From NCBI RefSeq assembly GCF_004296575.1, contig NZ_SAYT01000001.1, positions 962,856 through 1,026,855 on the forward strand: a stretch of DNA of 64,000 nucleotides. Direction: 5' to 3'. Below are positions 35,873 to 43,648 of this stretch, in pieces. Each line of letters starts with the position of its first letter. Within the stretch, counting starts at the first letter, position 1. Source of the stretch: Dyella amyloliquefaciens (GTDB lineage Bacteria; Pseudomonadota; Gammaproteobacteria; Xanthomonadales; Rhodanobacteraceae). Position numbers and translations under genes: made by a program. The notes below the pieces were generated by a model, which made no database searches, was not told where the DNA came from, and saw only the letters and a program-made list of their open reading frames with translations.

Positions 35873-38356
35873 TCAGTTTTCCCGTAGCAGGCGCATGGGC
35901 GAGGTATGGCTCACGCGACGCGTGCCGGCCAGGCCCAGCAGCATCACCACGGTGGCAGCGACCAAGGCGGCGAGCAGCAGCGATCCCAGCGGCGGCACGA
36001 AGTTGTCGATATGGAAGATGGCGTGGCCAAGCCACAGTCCGGTACCAGCAGCACCGAATGCCGCGGTGAGGCCTGCCACCAGACCGAGCAGGGCGAACTC
36101 GCATGCCGCAGCGGCGCGCAGCTGGCTGCGGCGTGCACCCAATGTGCGCAGCAGGGCGGCTTCGTGCCGTCGCTCGTGCGCGCTGGCGGCGAGCGCGGCG
36201 GCCAGCACGAGGGCACCGGCCAGCAGGCTGAAGCCGAGCACCCAGCGCACGGCGCCGCTGACCTGGTTCACGATGTCGCGTACGCGATCCAGCATCGCGT
36301 CCACGTCGATGAGGCTGAGGTTGCTGTAGTCGCGCGACAACTGCGCCAGCGAAGAGGCGTTGCCGCGCGGCAGGTAGAAGCTGGCGATCCAGGTGTGTGG
36401 CAGCTCGCTCGCGTGGGCCGGATCGAACACGAGGAAGAAGTTCACGCGGAACGACGTCCAGTCGACCTTGCGGATGCTGCCCACGCGCGCATCGATATGG
36501 CCTTCGCCCACGTTGAAACTCATCACGTCGCCGACCTTCAGGGCAAACATGTCGCGCCACATGGTATCGATCGACACCTCGGCCTGCGCCGGGTGCTCGC
36601 CATGCCACTGGCCGGCGACCACCTGGTTGCTGGGTGGCAGCTCCGAGGCCCACGACAGGCGCAGCTGGCGGTCGGCCCAGTCCTTGGCGCGCTCGTCCTT
36701 GAAGCCGAGCTGGTCGATCGGGTGCCCATTGATCGCGGTGAGCTTGCCCACCGCCAGCGGCAGCATGTTGAGTTTCTGGCCGCCCATGGTCGCGAGTGAG
36801 TGTTCGAAACCGCTCCTCTGGTCATCCTGCAGGTTGAGCACGAACCAGTTCGGTGTGTCCGCCGGCAGCTCGCGTCGCCAGCCCTCCAGCAACGCTGGCG
36901 CGACGATGGCGAGCAGCAGCAGGGCGACCAGGCCCAGGCTCAATGCGGTGGCCTGCAGCAGGCTCATGCTGCGGCGCCGAGCCAGTGCGGCGAGGCCCAG
37001 GCGCAGCGCGGGATGGGCACCGGGCGCCACGCGCCTGGCAATCCACAGCAGCAGCGCCGATAGCAGGGCAGCCACTACCGCAACGCCCACCAGGCTGGCC
37101 GCGAGGATGCCGGCCAGCTTGGCTGAGCCGCTCTGGCTCCAGATCAGCAGCAGGGCGACCAGGGCAGGCACCAGGTACAACGCATCGAAACGACGCACAC
37201 GGCGCGCGGCGCTCTCGCGGAACACCGCCACGGGAGGTACCTCCGCCAGTCGCGTCAGCGGCGGCAGGGCGAATCCGGCGAGTACGGCGAGCCCCATCAC
37301 GGCGGCTGCGGTGGCGGGCCCGAGCGGCAGCGTCGTGGGCACGGTCGTGAACATCTGGCTGGCGAAATGCCAGGTGAGCTGGGCGAGCCCCAGCGCCACC
37401 ACGCCACCGACTGTCACGGCGGGCACGGCAAGCAGCCCCAGCGTACCCACCAGCAAACCAAGGACCTGCCGGCGCGGCGTACCCAATGCGCGGAGCAGAG
37501 CTACTTCATTCGTCTTGCGGCGTGCATAGCGCTGTGCGGCCATCGCAATGGCCACGCCAGCCAGCAACGCCGACAGCAGTGCGGTGAGCCTCAGAAACGC
37601 GCTGGCGCGGTCGAAGGCGCTGCGCATGCGTTCCTGGGTTTGCTCGGGCGTGATCAGTTCGGCGCCTTGAGGCAGGGTCTGTTCTCCGACCCAGTTGCGC
37701 CAGCCCTGCACCGCATCCGGTTCGCCTGCGACAAGCAGGTGATGTCGCGCCCGGCTGCCCACGCCGAGGAGACCTGCCTGCTCCGCATCCGTAATGTTCA
37801 TCAGCGCGCGGGGCGCCATCGCCACCAATTCACCGCCATCGGGCTGGCGCAGCAGTTCGCCGGCGATGCGCAGGTCGCGGCCGCCCAGTTGCACGGCGTC
37901 GCCGAGCTTGAGGTTCAGGGCGACCAGGGCGCGGTGATCCAGATAGACCGTGCCGGCAGCGGGGCCATGGCCGACCACGCTCCGGCCCTGCGCATCGAGC
38001 AGCTCCATGGTGCCGCGCAACGGATAGGCTGCATCGGTAGCCTGCACGTCGAGCAACTGGCTTTGCTCGTGCGCGAACGCCACGCTGGGGAAACTCGCGT
38101 TGCGCGTGACATGCAGCCCACGCTGTGCCGCCTGCTCGGCGTAGCTTGCCGGCAGCGCCTGGGGCGAGCTGATGCCGACGTCGCCGCCGATCAGTTCCGC
38201 GGCGCTGGCCAGCACGCCGCGCTCCATCCGTGTGGACAACGTGGCGACCACGCCCAGTGCCACCACGGCCAGCACCAGCGATGCGCCCAGCGTGCGCAAC
38301 TCCGGCAGATGCCATTCGCGGCGCAGGGTGCGCAGGGACAGCGTGAGCAGCTTCAC
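35873..38356 (-). CDS. ybbP: ABC exporter permease, FtsX/YbbP type
   Basis: 827 residues with the duplicated FtsX layout of YbbP: one N-terminal helix (about 23-43), a large periplasmic domain, three helices (about 255-370), a central helix pair (about 390-440), another helix near 465-490, a second periplasmic domain and three C-terminal helices (about 700-815). EVALLRALGTPRRQVLGLL (core LLRALGTPRRQ) and ALLRTLGARRSQLRA are the paired coupling motifs. Pairs with the ATPase YbbA. The substrate is unknown; the YbbAP family is linked to envelope lipid or hydrophobic compound export. Confidence 0.9.
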   Translation of the reverse strand: MKLLTLSLRTLRREWHLPELRTLGASLVLAVVALGVVATLSTRMERGVLASAAELIGGDVGISSPQALPASYAEQAAQRGLHVTRNASFPSVAFAHEQSQLLDVQATDAAYPLRGTMELLDAQGRSVVGHGPAAGTVYLDHRALVALNLKLGDAVQLGGRDLRIAGELLRQPDGGELVAMAPRALMNITDAEQAGLLGVGSRARHHLLVAGEPDAVQGWRNWVGEQTLPQGAELITPEQTQERMRSAFDRASAFLRLTALLSALLAGVAIAMAAQRYARRKTNEVALLRALGTPRRQVLGLLVGTLGLLAVPAVTVGGVVALGLAQLTWHFASQMFTTVPTTLPLGPATAAAVMGLAVLAGFALPPLTRLAEVPPVAVFRESAARRVRRFDALYLVPALVALLLIWSQSGSAKLAGILAASLVGVAVVAALLSALLLWIARRVAPGAHPALRLGLAALARRRSMSLLQATALSLGLVALLLLAIVAPALLEGWRRELPADTPNWFVLNLQDDQRSGFEHSLATMGGQKLNMLPLAVGKLTAINGHPIDQLGFKDERAKDWADRQLRLSWASELPPSNQVVAGQWHGEHPAQAEVSIDTMWRDMFALKVGDVMSFNVGEGHIDARVGSIRKVDWTSFRVNFFLVFDPAHASELPHTWIASFYLPRGNASSLAQLSRDYSNLSLIDVDAMLDRVRDIVNQVSGAVRWVLGFSLLAGALVLAAALAASAHERRHEAALLRTLGARRSQLRAAAACEFALLGLVAGLTAAFGAAGTGLWLGHAIFHIDNFVPPLGSLLLAALVAATVVMLLGLAGTRRVSHTSPMRLLREN

Positions 38357-38387
38357 GAGGTGCGCTCCGGCAAACGCAGGAGCAGGC

Positions 38388-39110
38388 TCATTGCGCCACC
38401 GCCGCGTTGGCGCGCGGTGCGATCACGCGACCATTGTCGAGTTCCACCTGGCGCGTGCAGCGGGCGGCCAGCTTGGGGTCGTGCGTAACCAGTACCAGGG
38501 TGGTGCGGTGGTCATGGTTGAGCGAGAACATCAGGTCGCTGATGTGGTGGCCGGTGCGCTGGTCGAGATTGCCGGTGGGTTCGTCGGCGAACAGCAGGCG
38601 CGGGCGATGCACGAACGCGCGGGCGATGGCCACGCGCTGCTGCTCGCCGCCGGAAAGCTGTGCGGGATAGTGGCGGCGGCGGGTAGCCAGTTCCACGGCC
38701 TCCAGTGCCTCTCGGGCTCGGGTGCGGGCATCGTCGCGACCCTCCAGCTCCAGCGGCAGCATCACGTTCTCTTCGGCTGTAAGCGCCGGCAGCAGGTGGA
38801 ACGACTGGAACACGAACCCGACCAGGCGCCGACGCAGGTCGGCGCGTGCTTCCTCGTCCAGGGTTTCCAGCGCGTGGCCGTCGAGCGAAATGCGCCCGCG
38901 GCTCGGCGTGTCGAGTCCCGCCAGCAGGCCGAGCAGGGTGGTCTTGCCCGAACCCGATGCGCCGACGATGGCGAAGCTTTCGCCTTCGCGCACCTGCAGC
39001 GATACGTCGGTGAGGATGTCCAGCCTCCCCTCGGGACCCTGGACCGACTTGCTAACATCGATGGCATCCAGAAGAACACCGTTGGAAGAAGCGGAGGCAC
39101 TGCCACTCAT
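38388..39110 (-). CDS. ybbA: ABC transporter ATPase YbbA
   Basis: LolD/MacB-type ATPase of 240 residues. Walker A GASGSGKTTLL (about 43-53), Q-loop VFQSFHLLP (about 94-102), signature LSGGEQQRVA (about 149-158), Walker B LLFADEP (about 169-175) and switch His in VTHD. It works with the permease 31 bases downstream. An AAAGGA site 8 bases before the ATG supports the start. That start codon shares two bases with the divergent tesA ATG. Confidence 0.93.
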   Translation of the reverse strand: MSGSASASSNGVLLDAIDVSKSVQGPEGRLDILTDVSLQVREGESFAIVGASGSGKTTLLGLLAGLDTPSRGRISLDGHALETLDEEARADLRRRLVGFVFQSFHLLPALTAEENVMLPLELEGRDDARTRAREALEAVELATRRRHYPAQLSGGEQQRVAIARAFVHRPRLLFADEPTGNLDQRTGHHISDLMFSLNHDHRTTLVLVTHDPKLAARCTRQVELDNGRVIAPRANAAVAQ

Positions 39111-39726
39111 GCGTCGAATCCTTTGTTGCCTGGTCGTATTGCTGGGCGCCATCGCCGGTACCGCCCAGGCGGCCCCGCCGAAAATCGTACTGGTGCTGGG
39201 CGATTCCTTGTCGGCCGCGCACAACATTCCGGTCGAGTCCGGCTGGGTGCATCTGCTGGGCGACCGTCTTGCCAAGATGGAGCCGGGCTGGACGGTGGTC
39301 AATGCCAGCATCAGTGGCGAGACCTCGCTGAGCGGTCGCCATCGTCTCCCCGCGTTGCTGGAGAAATATCACCCGGCCGTATTGGTGATCGAGCTGGGCG
39401 CCAACGATGGGCTGCGCGGCCTGCCGCTGGCGCAGTTGCGCGAGAACCTCGCCGCCATGGTCGATGCTGCCCAGCAGGCCAAGGCCCGGGTGCTGCTGCT
39501 GGGCATCGAGCTGCCGGTGAACTACGGCCCGCAGTACCGCGACGGCCTGCGCGCCGTCTACGCCGATGTGGCCAGGGACAAGAAGACCGCCCTGCTGCCG
39601 TTCCTGCTCGATGGCGTGGCGCTGAAGCCCGAGCTGATGCAGGAGGATGGTCTGCATCCCATCGCCTCCGCCCAGCCTCGGGTATTGGACAACGTTTGGG
39701 CGCCGTTGACACCGCTGTTGCGTTAA
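39109..39726 (+). CDS. tesA: Arylesterase / acyl-CoA thioesterase I (GDSL family)
   Basis: Periplasmic SGNH hydrolase of 205 residues. A signal peptide (about 1-22) precedes block I VLGDSLSAAHN with catalytic Ser33, block III GANDGLRG (about 104-111) and block V DGLHP with catalytic His near 183. E. coli TesA shows thioesterase, protease I and lysophospholipase activities. Divergent tesA | ybbA-ybbP is a conserved arrangement in gammaproteobacteria. A GGAGG lies 12 bases before the ATG, somewhat far, so a weak ribosome site is possible. Confidence 0.93.
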   Translation: MRRILCCLVVLLGAIAGTAQAAPPKIVLVLGDSLSAAHNIPVESGWVHLLGDRLAKMEPGWTVVNASISGETSLSGRHRLPALLEKYHPAVLVIELGANDGLRGLPLAQLRENLAAMVDAAQQAKARVLLLGIELPVNYGPQYRDGLRAVYADVARDKKTALLPFLLDGVALKPELMQEDGLHPIASAQPRVLDNVWAPLTPLLR

Positions 39727-39802
39727 GGTGAACACGCTCACAACCCGGCGTGAATCGCGCTGGGAATTTTCACGCGGTCCTCACGATGCGGGTCGTTAGC
39801 TG

Positions 39803-39816
39803 TTCACCTTTGTGAA
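39803..39816. promoter_or_regulatory. TTCAC-N4-GTGAA dyad upstream of the response regulator
   Basis: A perfect 5-bp dyad 20 bases before the response-regulator ATG. Related halves occur nearby: GTGAAC at 39728-39733 and the pair GCGTGAA (39748-39754) with TTCACGC (39769-39775). Clustering of GTGAA halves suggests an autoregulatory operator; this is inference. Confidence 0.35.
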
Positions 39817-39836
39817 GTCAGCTGCAGGAGGTAGGG

Positions 39837-40568
39837 ATGAGCGCGCGCGACGAACAATCCGGCCTGATTCTTTTGGTCGAGGACAATCGCCAGATCGCCG
39901 AGATGGTCGGCGAATTCCTTGAGCGCAGGGGTTACTCGGTCGACTACGCCGCCGATGGCGTGAGCGGCCTGCACCTGGCGGTCTCCAACAGCTACGACGT
40001 AGTGGTGCTCGACCTGATGCTGCCGGGCATGGACGGCCTGGATGTGTGCCGCAAGCTCCGCCGCGATGCCAAGAAGTCCACGCCGGTGCTGATGCTTACC
40101 GCGCGTGACACCCTGGAAGACAAGCTTGTGGGTCTGGAAGCGGGCGCGGATGACTATCTGGTCAAGCCGTTCGAGGTGCGCGAACTGGAAGCGCGCCTGC
40201 GTGCCCTGATCCGTCGCGATCGTCGCCAAGTGTCCACCGAAATCCTCACCGTGGGCGACATGACGCTCGACACGGCCACGTTGCGCCTCGTGCGCAGCGG
40301 GCAGGAGCTCACCGTCTCGCCGATCGGGCTGAAGCTGCTGGCCATCCTCATGCGTGAATCGCCGCGCGTGGTCAGCCGTCGCGACATCGAACGCGAGATC
40401 TGGGGCGACACGCTGCCCGACTCGGACACGCTGCGTTCGCACCTCTACAACCTGCGCAGGGTGATCGACAAACCGTTCGACCGTCCGCTGCTGCATACCA
40501 TCCACTCCGCCGGGTATCGCCTTGCCGATCTTGAATCGGAGGTTGCCTCCGCCTCGCTGCCGGCATGA
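39837..40568 (+). CDS. OmpR/PhoB-family response regulator
   Basis: DNA-binding regulator of 243 residues. Receiver: VEDNRQ (about 14-19), acceptor Asp in VVLDLMLPGMDG (about 58), Thr in LTARD, Lys in LVKPFEV (about 108). The C-terminal winged helix (about 140-235) has DTLRSHLYNLRRVID and HTIHSAGYRL. GGAGG site with ideal spacing. Pairs with the sensor kinase 18 bp downstream. The stimulus is not evident from sequence. Confidence 0.92.
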   Translation: MSARDEQSGLILLVEDNRQIAEMVGEFLERRGYSVDYAADGVSGLHLAVSNSYDVVVLDLMLPGMDGLDVCRKLRRDAKKSTPVLMLTARDTLEDKLVGLEAGADDYLVKPFEVRELEARLRALIRRDRRQVSTEILTVGDMTLDTATLRLVRSGQELTVSPIGLKLLAILMRESPRVVSRRDIEREIWGDTLPDSDTLRSHLYNLRRVIDKPFDRPLLHTIHSAGYRLADLESEVASASLPA

Positions 40569-40586
40569 CCGTACCCACGAACTGAT

Positions 40587-41570
40587 ATGGCTAGCAGGGG
40601 TCCTGCGCGGCCCGCGCGTTTCCTGAAGCGCGGGCTGTTCCATCGCCGTCTCGCGATCATCTTCGGCCTGCAGATGCTGGCCCTGGTGCTCGTGTGCCTG
40701 ATGGGCGTGTACAACGTGGCGCCCGTGGAAGCCGTGCTGGTGCTGATCGTGATCATCAGCGTGTTGGCGTGGCTGGCTGCGCGGCGGCAGTGGTCGCCGG
40801 TAAGCCGGCTGGCGCGTGCCGTAAGCGACTGGGACGAGCAGTCGATGGATATCGACAACTGGCGGCCCGACCAGTTGCCCGGCCGTACCGATGCTGATGT
40901 GGTGACCCTGGCCAACAGCCTCTACGGCTTTGCCAACCGTATCGCCGGCTACAACCAGCGCGAGCGCAACTTCACCCGCGATGCCAGCCACGAACTGCGC
41001 AGCCCGCTGACGGTGATCAAGATGTCCGCCGACATGCTGGCCGACGATCTTTCGTTGGGCGAATTCGGCCAGCGTTCGGTCCAGCGCATCAAGCGCTCGA
41101 CGCGCGAGATGGAAGCGTTGGTCGAAGCCTTGCTGATTCTTGCGCGCGAGTCAGATAACGGACTCACCGAAGAAGACTTCATCGTCAACGACGTGATCCG
41201 CCACGAGCTGCCCGATGTGCTGGCCATGCTCGAGGGGCGCCCCATCACGCTCGAGCTCGAAGAGCCGGCCCGCTTCGCGCTTCATGGTTCACCGCGTGTC
41301 TTCTCGGTGCTGTGCTGGCAGCTGATCCGTAACGCCTGCCAGCAGGCGGAAGGTGGCACGGTGGTGGTCACGGTGATGCCAGGCGTGGTGACGGTGACTC
41401 ATCGCGGCGAAGCCGCCGCGCCCATGGCGGCGAACCGCCATGGTTTCGAGCTGGCTATCGCCCAACGCATCAGCGAACGCTTCCATTGGCCGCTGGAACT
41501 GCAGACGCGCGAAGACCGCAAGCATGTCGCGCGGATACGGTTCCCCGAGTCGGTGCTCGTGGCCTCCTGA
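40587..41570 (+). CDS. Sensor histidine kinase with reduced ATP-binding motifs
   Basis: 327 residues, short for the family. Two adjacent transmembrane helices (about 23-41 and 45-64) leave almost no periplasmic loop. The H-box DASHELRSPLTVIK (His about 135) and N-box LIRNACQQA (about 248-256) are present. Beyond them, the usual DxGxG is replaced by HRGEA and the GLGL box by HGFELAI, so the lid looks eroded. Probable partner of the OmpR-type regulator upstream. It may sense the membrane or the cytoplasm, given the tiny external loop. Confidence 0.85.
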   Translation: MASRGPARPARFLKRGLFHRRLAIIFGLQMLALVLVCLMGVYNVAPVEAVLVLIVIISVLAWLAARRQWSPVSRLARAVSDWDEQSMDIDNWRPDQLPGRTDADVVTLANSLYGFANRIAGYNQRERNFTRDASHELRSPLTVIKMSADMLADDLSLGEFGQRSVQRIKRSTREMEALVEALLILARESDNGLTEEDFIVNDVIRHELPDVLAMLEGRPITLELEEPARFALHGSPRVFSVLCWQLIRNACQQAEGGTVVVTVMPGVVTVTHRGEAAAPMAANRHGFELAIAQRISERFHWPLELQTREDRKHVARIRFPESVLVAS

Positions 41571-41660
41571 TGGGAGGCGCCGGCTGCCGGCGTTCGCTGT
41601 AGCAACGACTGTCGAACGCGGACCTTCCGGTCATCGCGAACTGATGTCATGCAAGAACGT

Positions 41661-41688
41661 GCTGCGCGGAACGATCGTTCCGCGCAGC
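41661..41688. terminator. 28-bp perfect palindrome between convergent genes
   Basis: 14-bp arms with no spacer lie between the kinase gene (plus) and the CoA-transferase gene (minus). A TTT follows on the plus strand. It could terminate both transcripts. The absence of a loop makes it a stronger DNA palindrome than a typical terminator. Confidence 0.6.
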
Positions 41689-41701
41689 TTTGCTCGAGCA
41701 G

Positions 41702-43060
41702 TTACTTTTGCAGTGAAGGGCTGATGGCGAACGCGCAGCCCGTCTTCGCCTTCACGTCGTCCAGCGTCACGCCGTCGTGCATCTCGATCAGGGTCAGGCC
41801 CTTGCCCTTCTCGACCGAGAACACGCACAGGTCGGTGATGATCAGGTCCACGCATTCCTTGCCGGTGATGGGCAGGTCGCACTGATCCTTGATCTTGGGC
41901 GAGCCATCCTTCGCGGTGTGCTCCATCAGCACCACCACGCGCTTGACGCCGCTCACCAGGTCCATGGCGCCGCCCGGGCCCTTCACCATCTTGCCCGGTA
42001 CCATCCAGTTGGCGAGGTCGCCGGTGCAGGACACTTCCAGGCCGCCAAGGATCGACAGGTCGATGTGGCCGCCGCGGATCATCGCGAACGACTCGGCGCT
42101 GGAGAAGAAACTCGAGCCGGGCAGGGTGGTGATGGTCTGCTTGCCGGCGTTGATCAGGTCCGGATCGACGTGCGCCTCATCCGGGAACGGGCCGATGCCG
42201 AGCAGGCCGTTTTCCGACTGCAAGGTGACGTCCATGCCCGGCGGAATGTAGTTCGCCACGAGCGTGGGAATGCCGATGCCCAGGTTCACGTAGAAACCGT
42301 CGCGCAGCTCCTTGGCGGCGCGCTGCGCCATCGCCGTGCGGATCGGGCTTTCCTTGCCGGTGTTGGCGCCGGCGATGGTGCGGAACTCGATGCGCTTTTC
42401 GTACGAGGGGCCCTGGATGATGCGGTCGACGTAGATGCCCGGGACGTGGACGTTTTCCGGATCAAGCGCGCCGACTTCCACCAGCTCTTCCACTTCCGCC
42501 ACGCAGACCTTGCCGCAGGTGGCGATCATTGGATTGAAGTTGCGTGCGGTCTTGCGGAACACCAGGTTGCCCAGGCGGTCGCCCTTCCATGCCTTCACGA
42601 TCGACACGTCGGCGTGGATGGCTTCTTCCAGCACGTACTCCTTGCCGTCGAAGACCTTGGTTTCCTTGCCTTCGGCCAGCTTGGTGCCAAACGCCGTACG
42701 CGTGTAGAAGCCGGGGATGCCGGCGCCGCCGGCGCGCAGCTTCTCGGCCAGGGTGCCCTGGGGTACCAGGTGCAGCTCCAGTTCGCCGGCCAGCACCTGG
42801 CGCTCGAATTCCTTGTTCTCACCCACGTAGGAGGCGTATACGCGCTTCACCTGGCGGGTCTTGAGCAGCGGGCCCATGCCGAAGTCATCCACGCCGGCAT
42901 TGTTGCCGGCAATGGTGAGGCCCTTGGTGCCGGCCTTCAGCAGCGCGGCGATCAGATTCTCGGGGATACCGCACAGGCCGAAGCCGCCAGCGGCGATGGT
43001 CATGTCGTCGAACAGCAGCCCGTCGAGAGCTTCTGTCGCGCTTGCATACACCTTGTCCAT
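41702..43060 (-). CDS. Fused 3-oxoacid CoA-transferase (subunits A+B)
   Basis: Moves CoA between succinyl-CoA and 3-oxoacids such as acetoacetate. 452 residues in one frame. Subunit A occupies about 1-235 ([16 protein letters not shown] about 25-40; [17 protein letters not shown]). Subunit B occupies about 245-452, with catalytic Glu in [14 protein letters not shown] (about 290-303) and [15 protein letters not shown]. In many bacteria, including Xanthomonas lpsI/lpsJ, the two halves are separate genes. The ATG at 43060 has an AGAAGG site. Divergent from the BlaI-like regulator across a 216-bp gap. Confidence 0.93.
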   Translation of the reverse strand: MDKVYASATEALDGLLFDDMTIAAGGFGLCGIPENLIAALLKAGTKGLTIAGNNAGVDDFGMGPLLKTRQVKRVYASYVGENKEFERQVLAGELELHLVPQGTLAEKLRAGGAGIPGFYTRTAFGTKLAEGKETKVFDGKEYVLEEAIHADVSIVKAWKGDRLGNLVFRKTARNFNPMIATCGKVCVAEVEELVEVGALDPENVHVPGIYVDRIIQGPSYEKRIEFRTIAGANTGKESPIRTAMAQRAAKELRDGFYVNLGIGIPTLVANYIPPGMDVTLQSENGLLGIGPFPDEAHVDPDLINAGKQTITTLPGSSFFSSAESFAMIRGGHIDLSILGGLEVSCTGDLANWMVPGKMVKGPGGAMDLVSGVKRVVVLMEHTAKDGSPKIKDQCDLPITGKECVDLIITDLCVFSVEKGKGLTLIEMHDGVTLDDVKAKTGCAFAISPSLQK

Positions 43061-43229
43061 TGAGATGCCTTCTTGCAGGGAGAGCCAGTGGTAAAGGATA
43101 CGACGAATCGGTGACCGGACATGCTGTACGAAGGTCCCAAGGGGCGCCCCCCTCACCTGGGAGGGTGGGCCAGCCATACGCGACCGGACTGCGCGCGAAA
43201 TTGCCGCCCCCAGGCTTGACCGACTTCGA

Positions 43230-43241
43230 TTACGCGTGTAA
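43230..43241. promoter_or_regulatory. BlaI-type operator-like site 1
   Basis: TTAC-GCGT-GTAA dyad. It shares TTAC-N4-GTAAAC with site 2, 24 bp away centre to centre. It overlaps a possible -10 (TAAACA, 43239-43244) that stands 17 bp from TTGACC (43216-43221). Confidence 0.5.
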
Positions 43242-43253
43242 ACATTGAATCGC

Positions 43254-43265
43254 TTACACACGTAA
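43254..43265. promoter_or_regulatory. BlaI-type operator-like site 2
   Basis: TTAC-ACAC-GTAA dyad, 12 bases before the blaI-like start codon and followed by AAC as in site 1. Two tandem dyads ahead of a blaI-type gene fit autorepression by a BlaI/MecI dimer. This is inference from position and symmetry. Confidence 0.5.
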
Positions 43266-43276
43266 ACGGTGCATGC

Positions 43277-43648
43277 ATGGCCATCAGCGAAGCCGAAGCG
43301 ATCATCATGGAGGTGCTGTGGCGCGCGTCGCCACGCAGCGCCGAGGACATCCTGGCCGAGGTCGGGCCGCAGCAGGGCTGGCAGGAGGGCACGGTCAAAT
43401 CCCTGCTCAACCGCTTGCTGAAAAAGAAAGCCGTCAAGGCTGAACGCGACGGGCGCCGTTACCTCTATGCGCCGCGGTTGCCGCGCGAGCAGTACGTCTC
43501 ACAGGAGAGCAAGGGTCTGCTTGATCGCCTGTTCGGTGGTCGCGTGGCGCCGCTGGTGGCCCACTTTTCCGAACAGCGCAAGCTATCGAAGAAGGACATC
43601 GCCGAGCTTCGAAAGCTGCTGCAGGAGCTCGACGATGAGCAGCCTTGA
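43277..43648 (+). CDS. BlaI/MecI-family transcriptional repressor
   Basis: Winged-helix repressor of 123 residues. [23 protein letters not shown] (core [11 protein letters not shown] about 5-15) and [31 protein letters not shown] (core [13 protein letters not shown] about 39-51) match the BlaI DNA-binding domain. The C-terminal part (about 85-120) is the dimerisation helix region, where BlaI is cut on induction. It overlaps the M56 receptor gene by 14 bases, so the two are coupled. No beta-lactamase gene is in the window. Confidence 0.92.
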   Translation: MAISEAEAIIMEVLWRASPRSAEDILAEVGPQQGWQEGTVKSLLNRLLKKKAVKAERDGRRYLYAPRLPREQYVSQESKGLLDRLFGGRVAPLVAHFSEQRKLSKKDIAELRKLLQELDDEQP

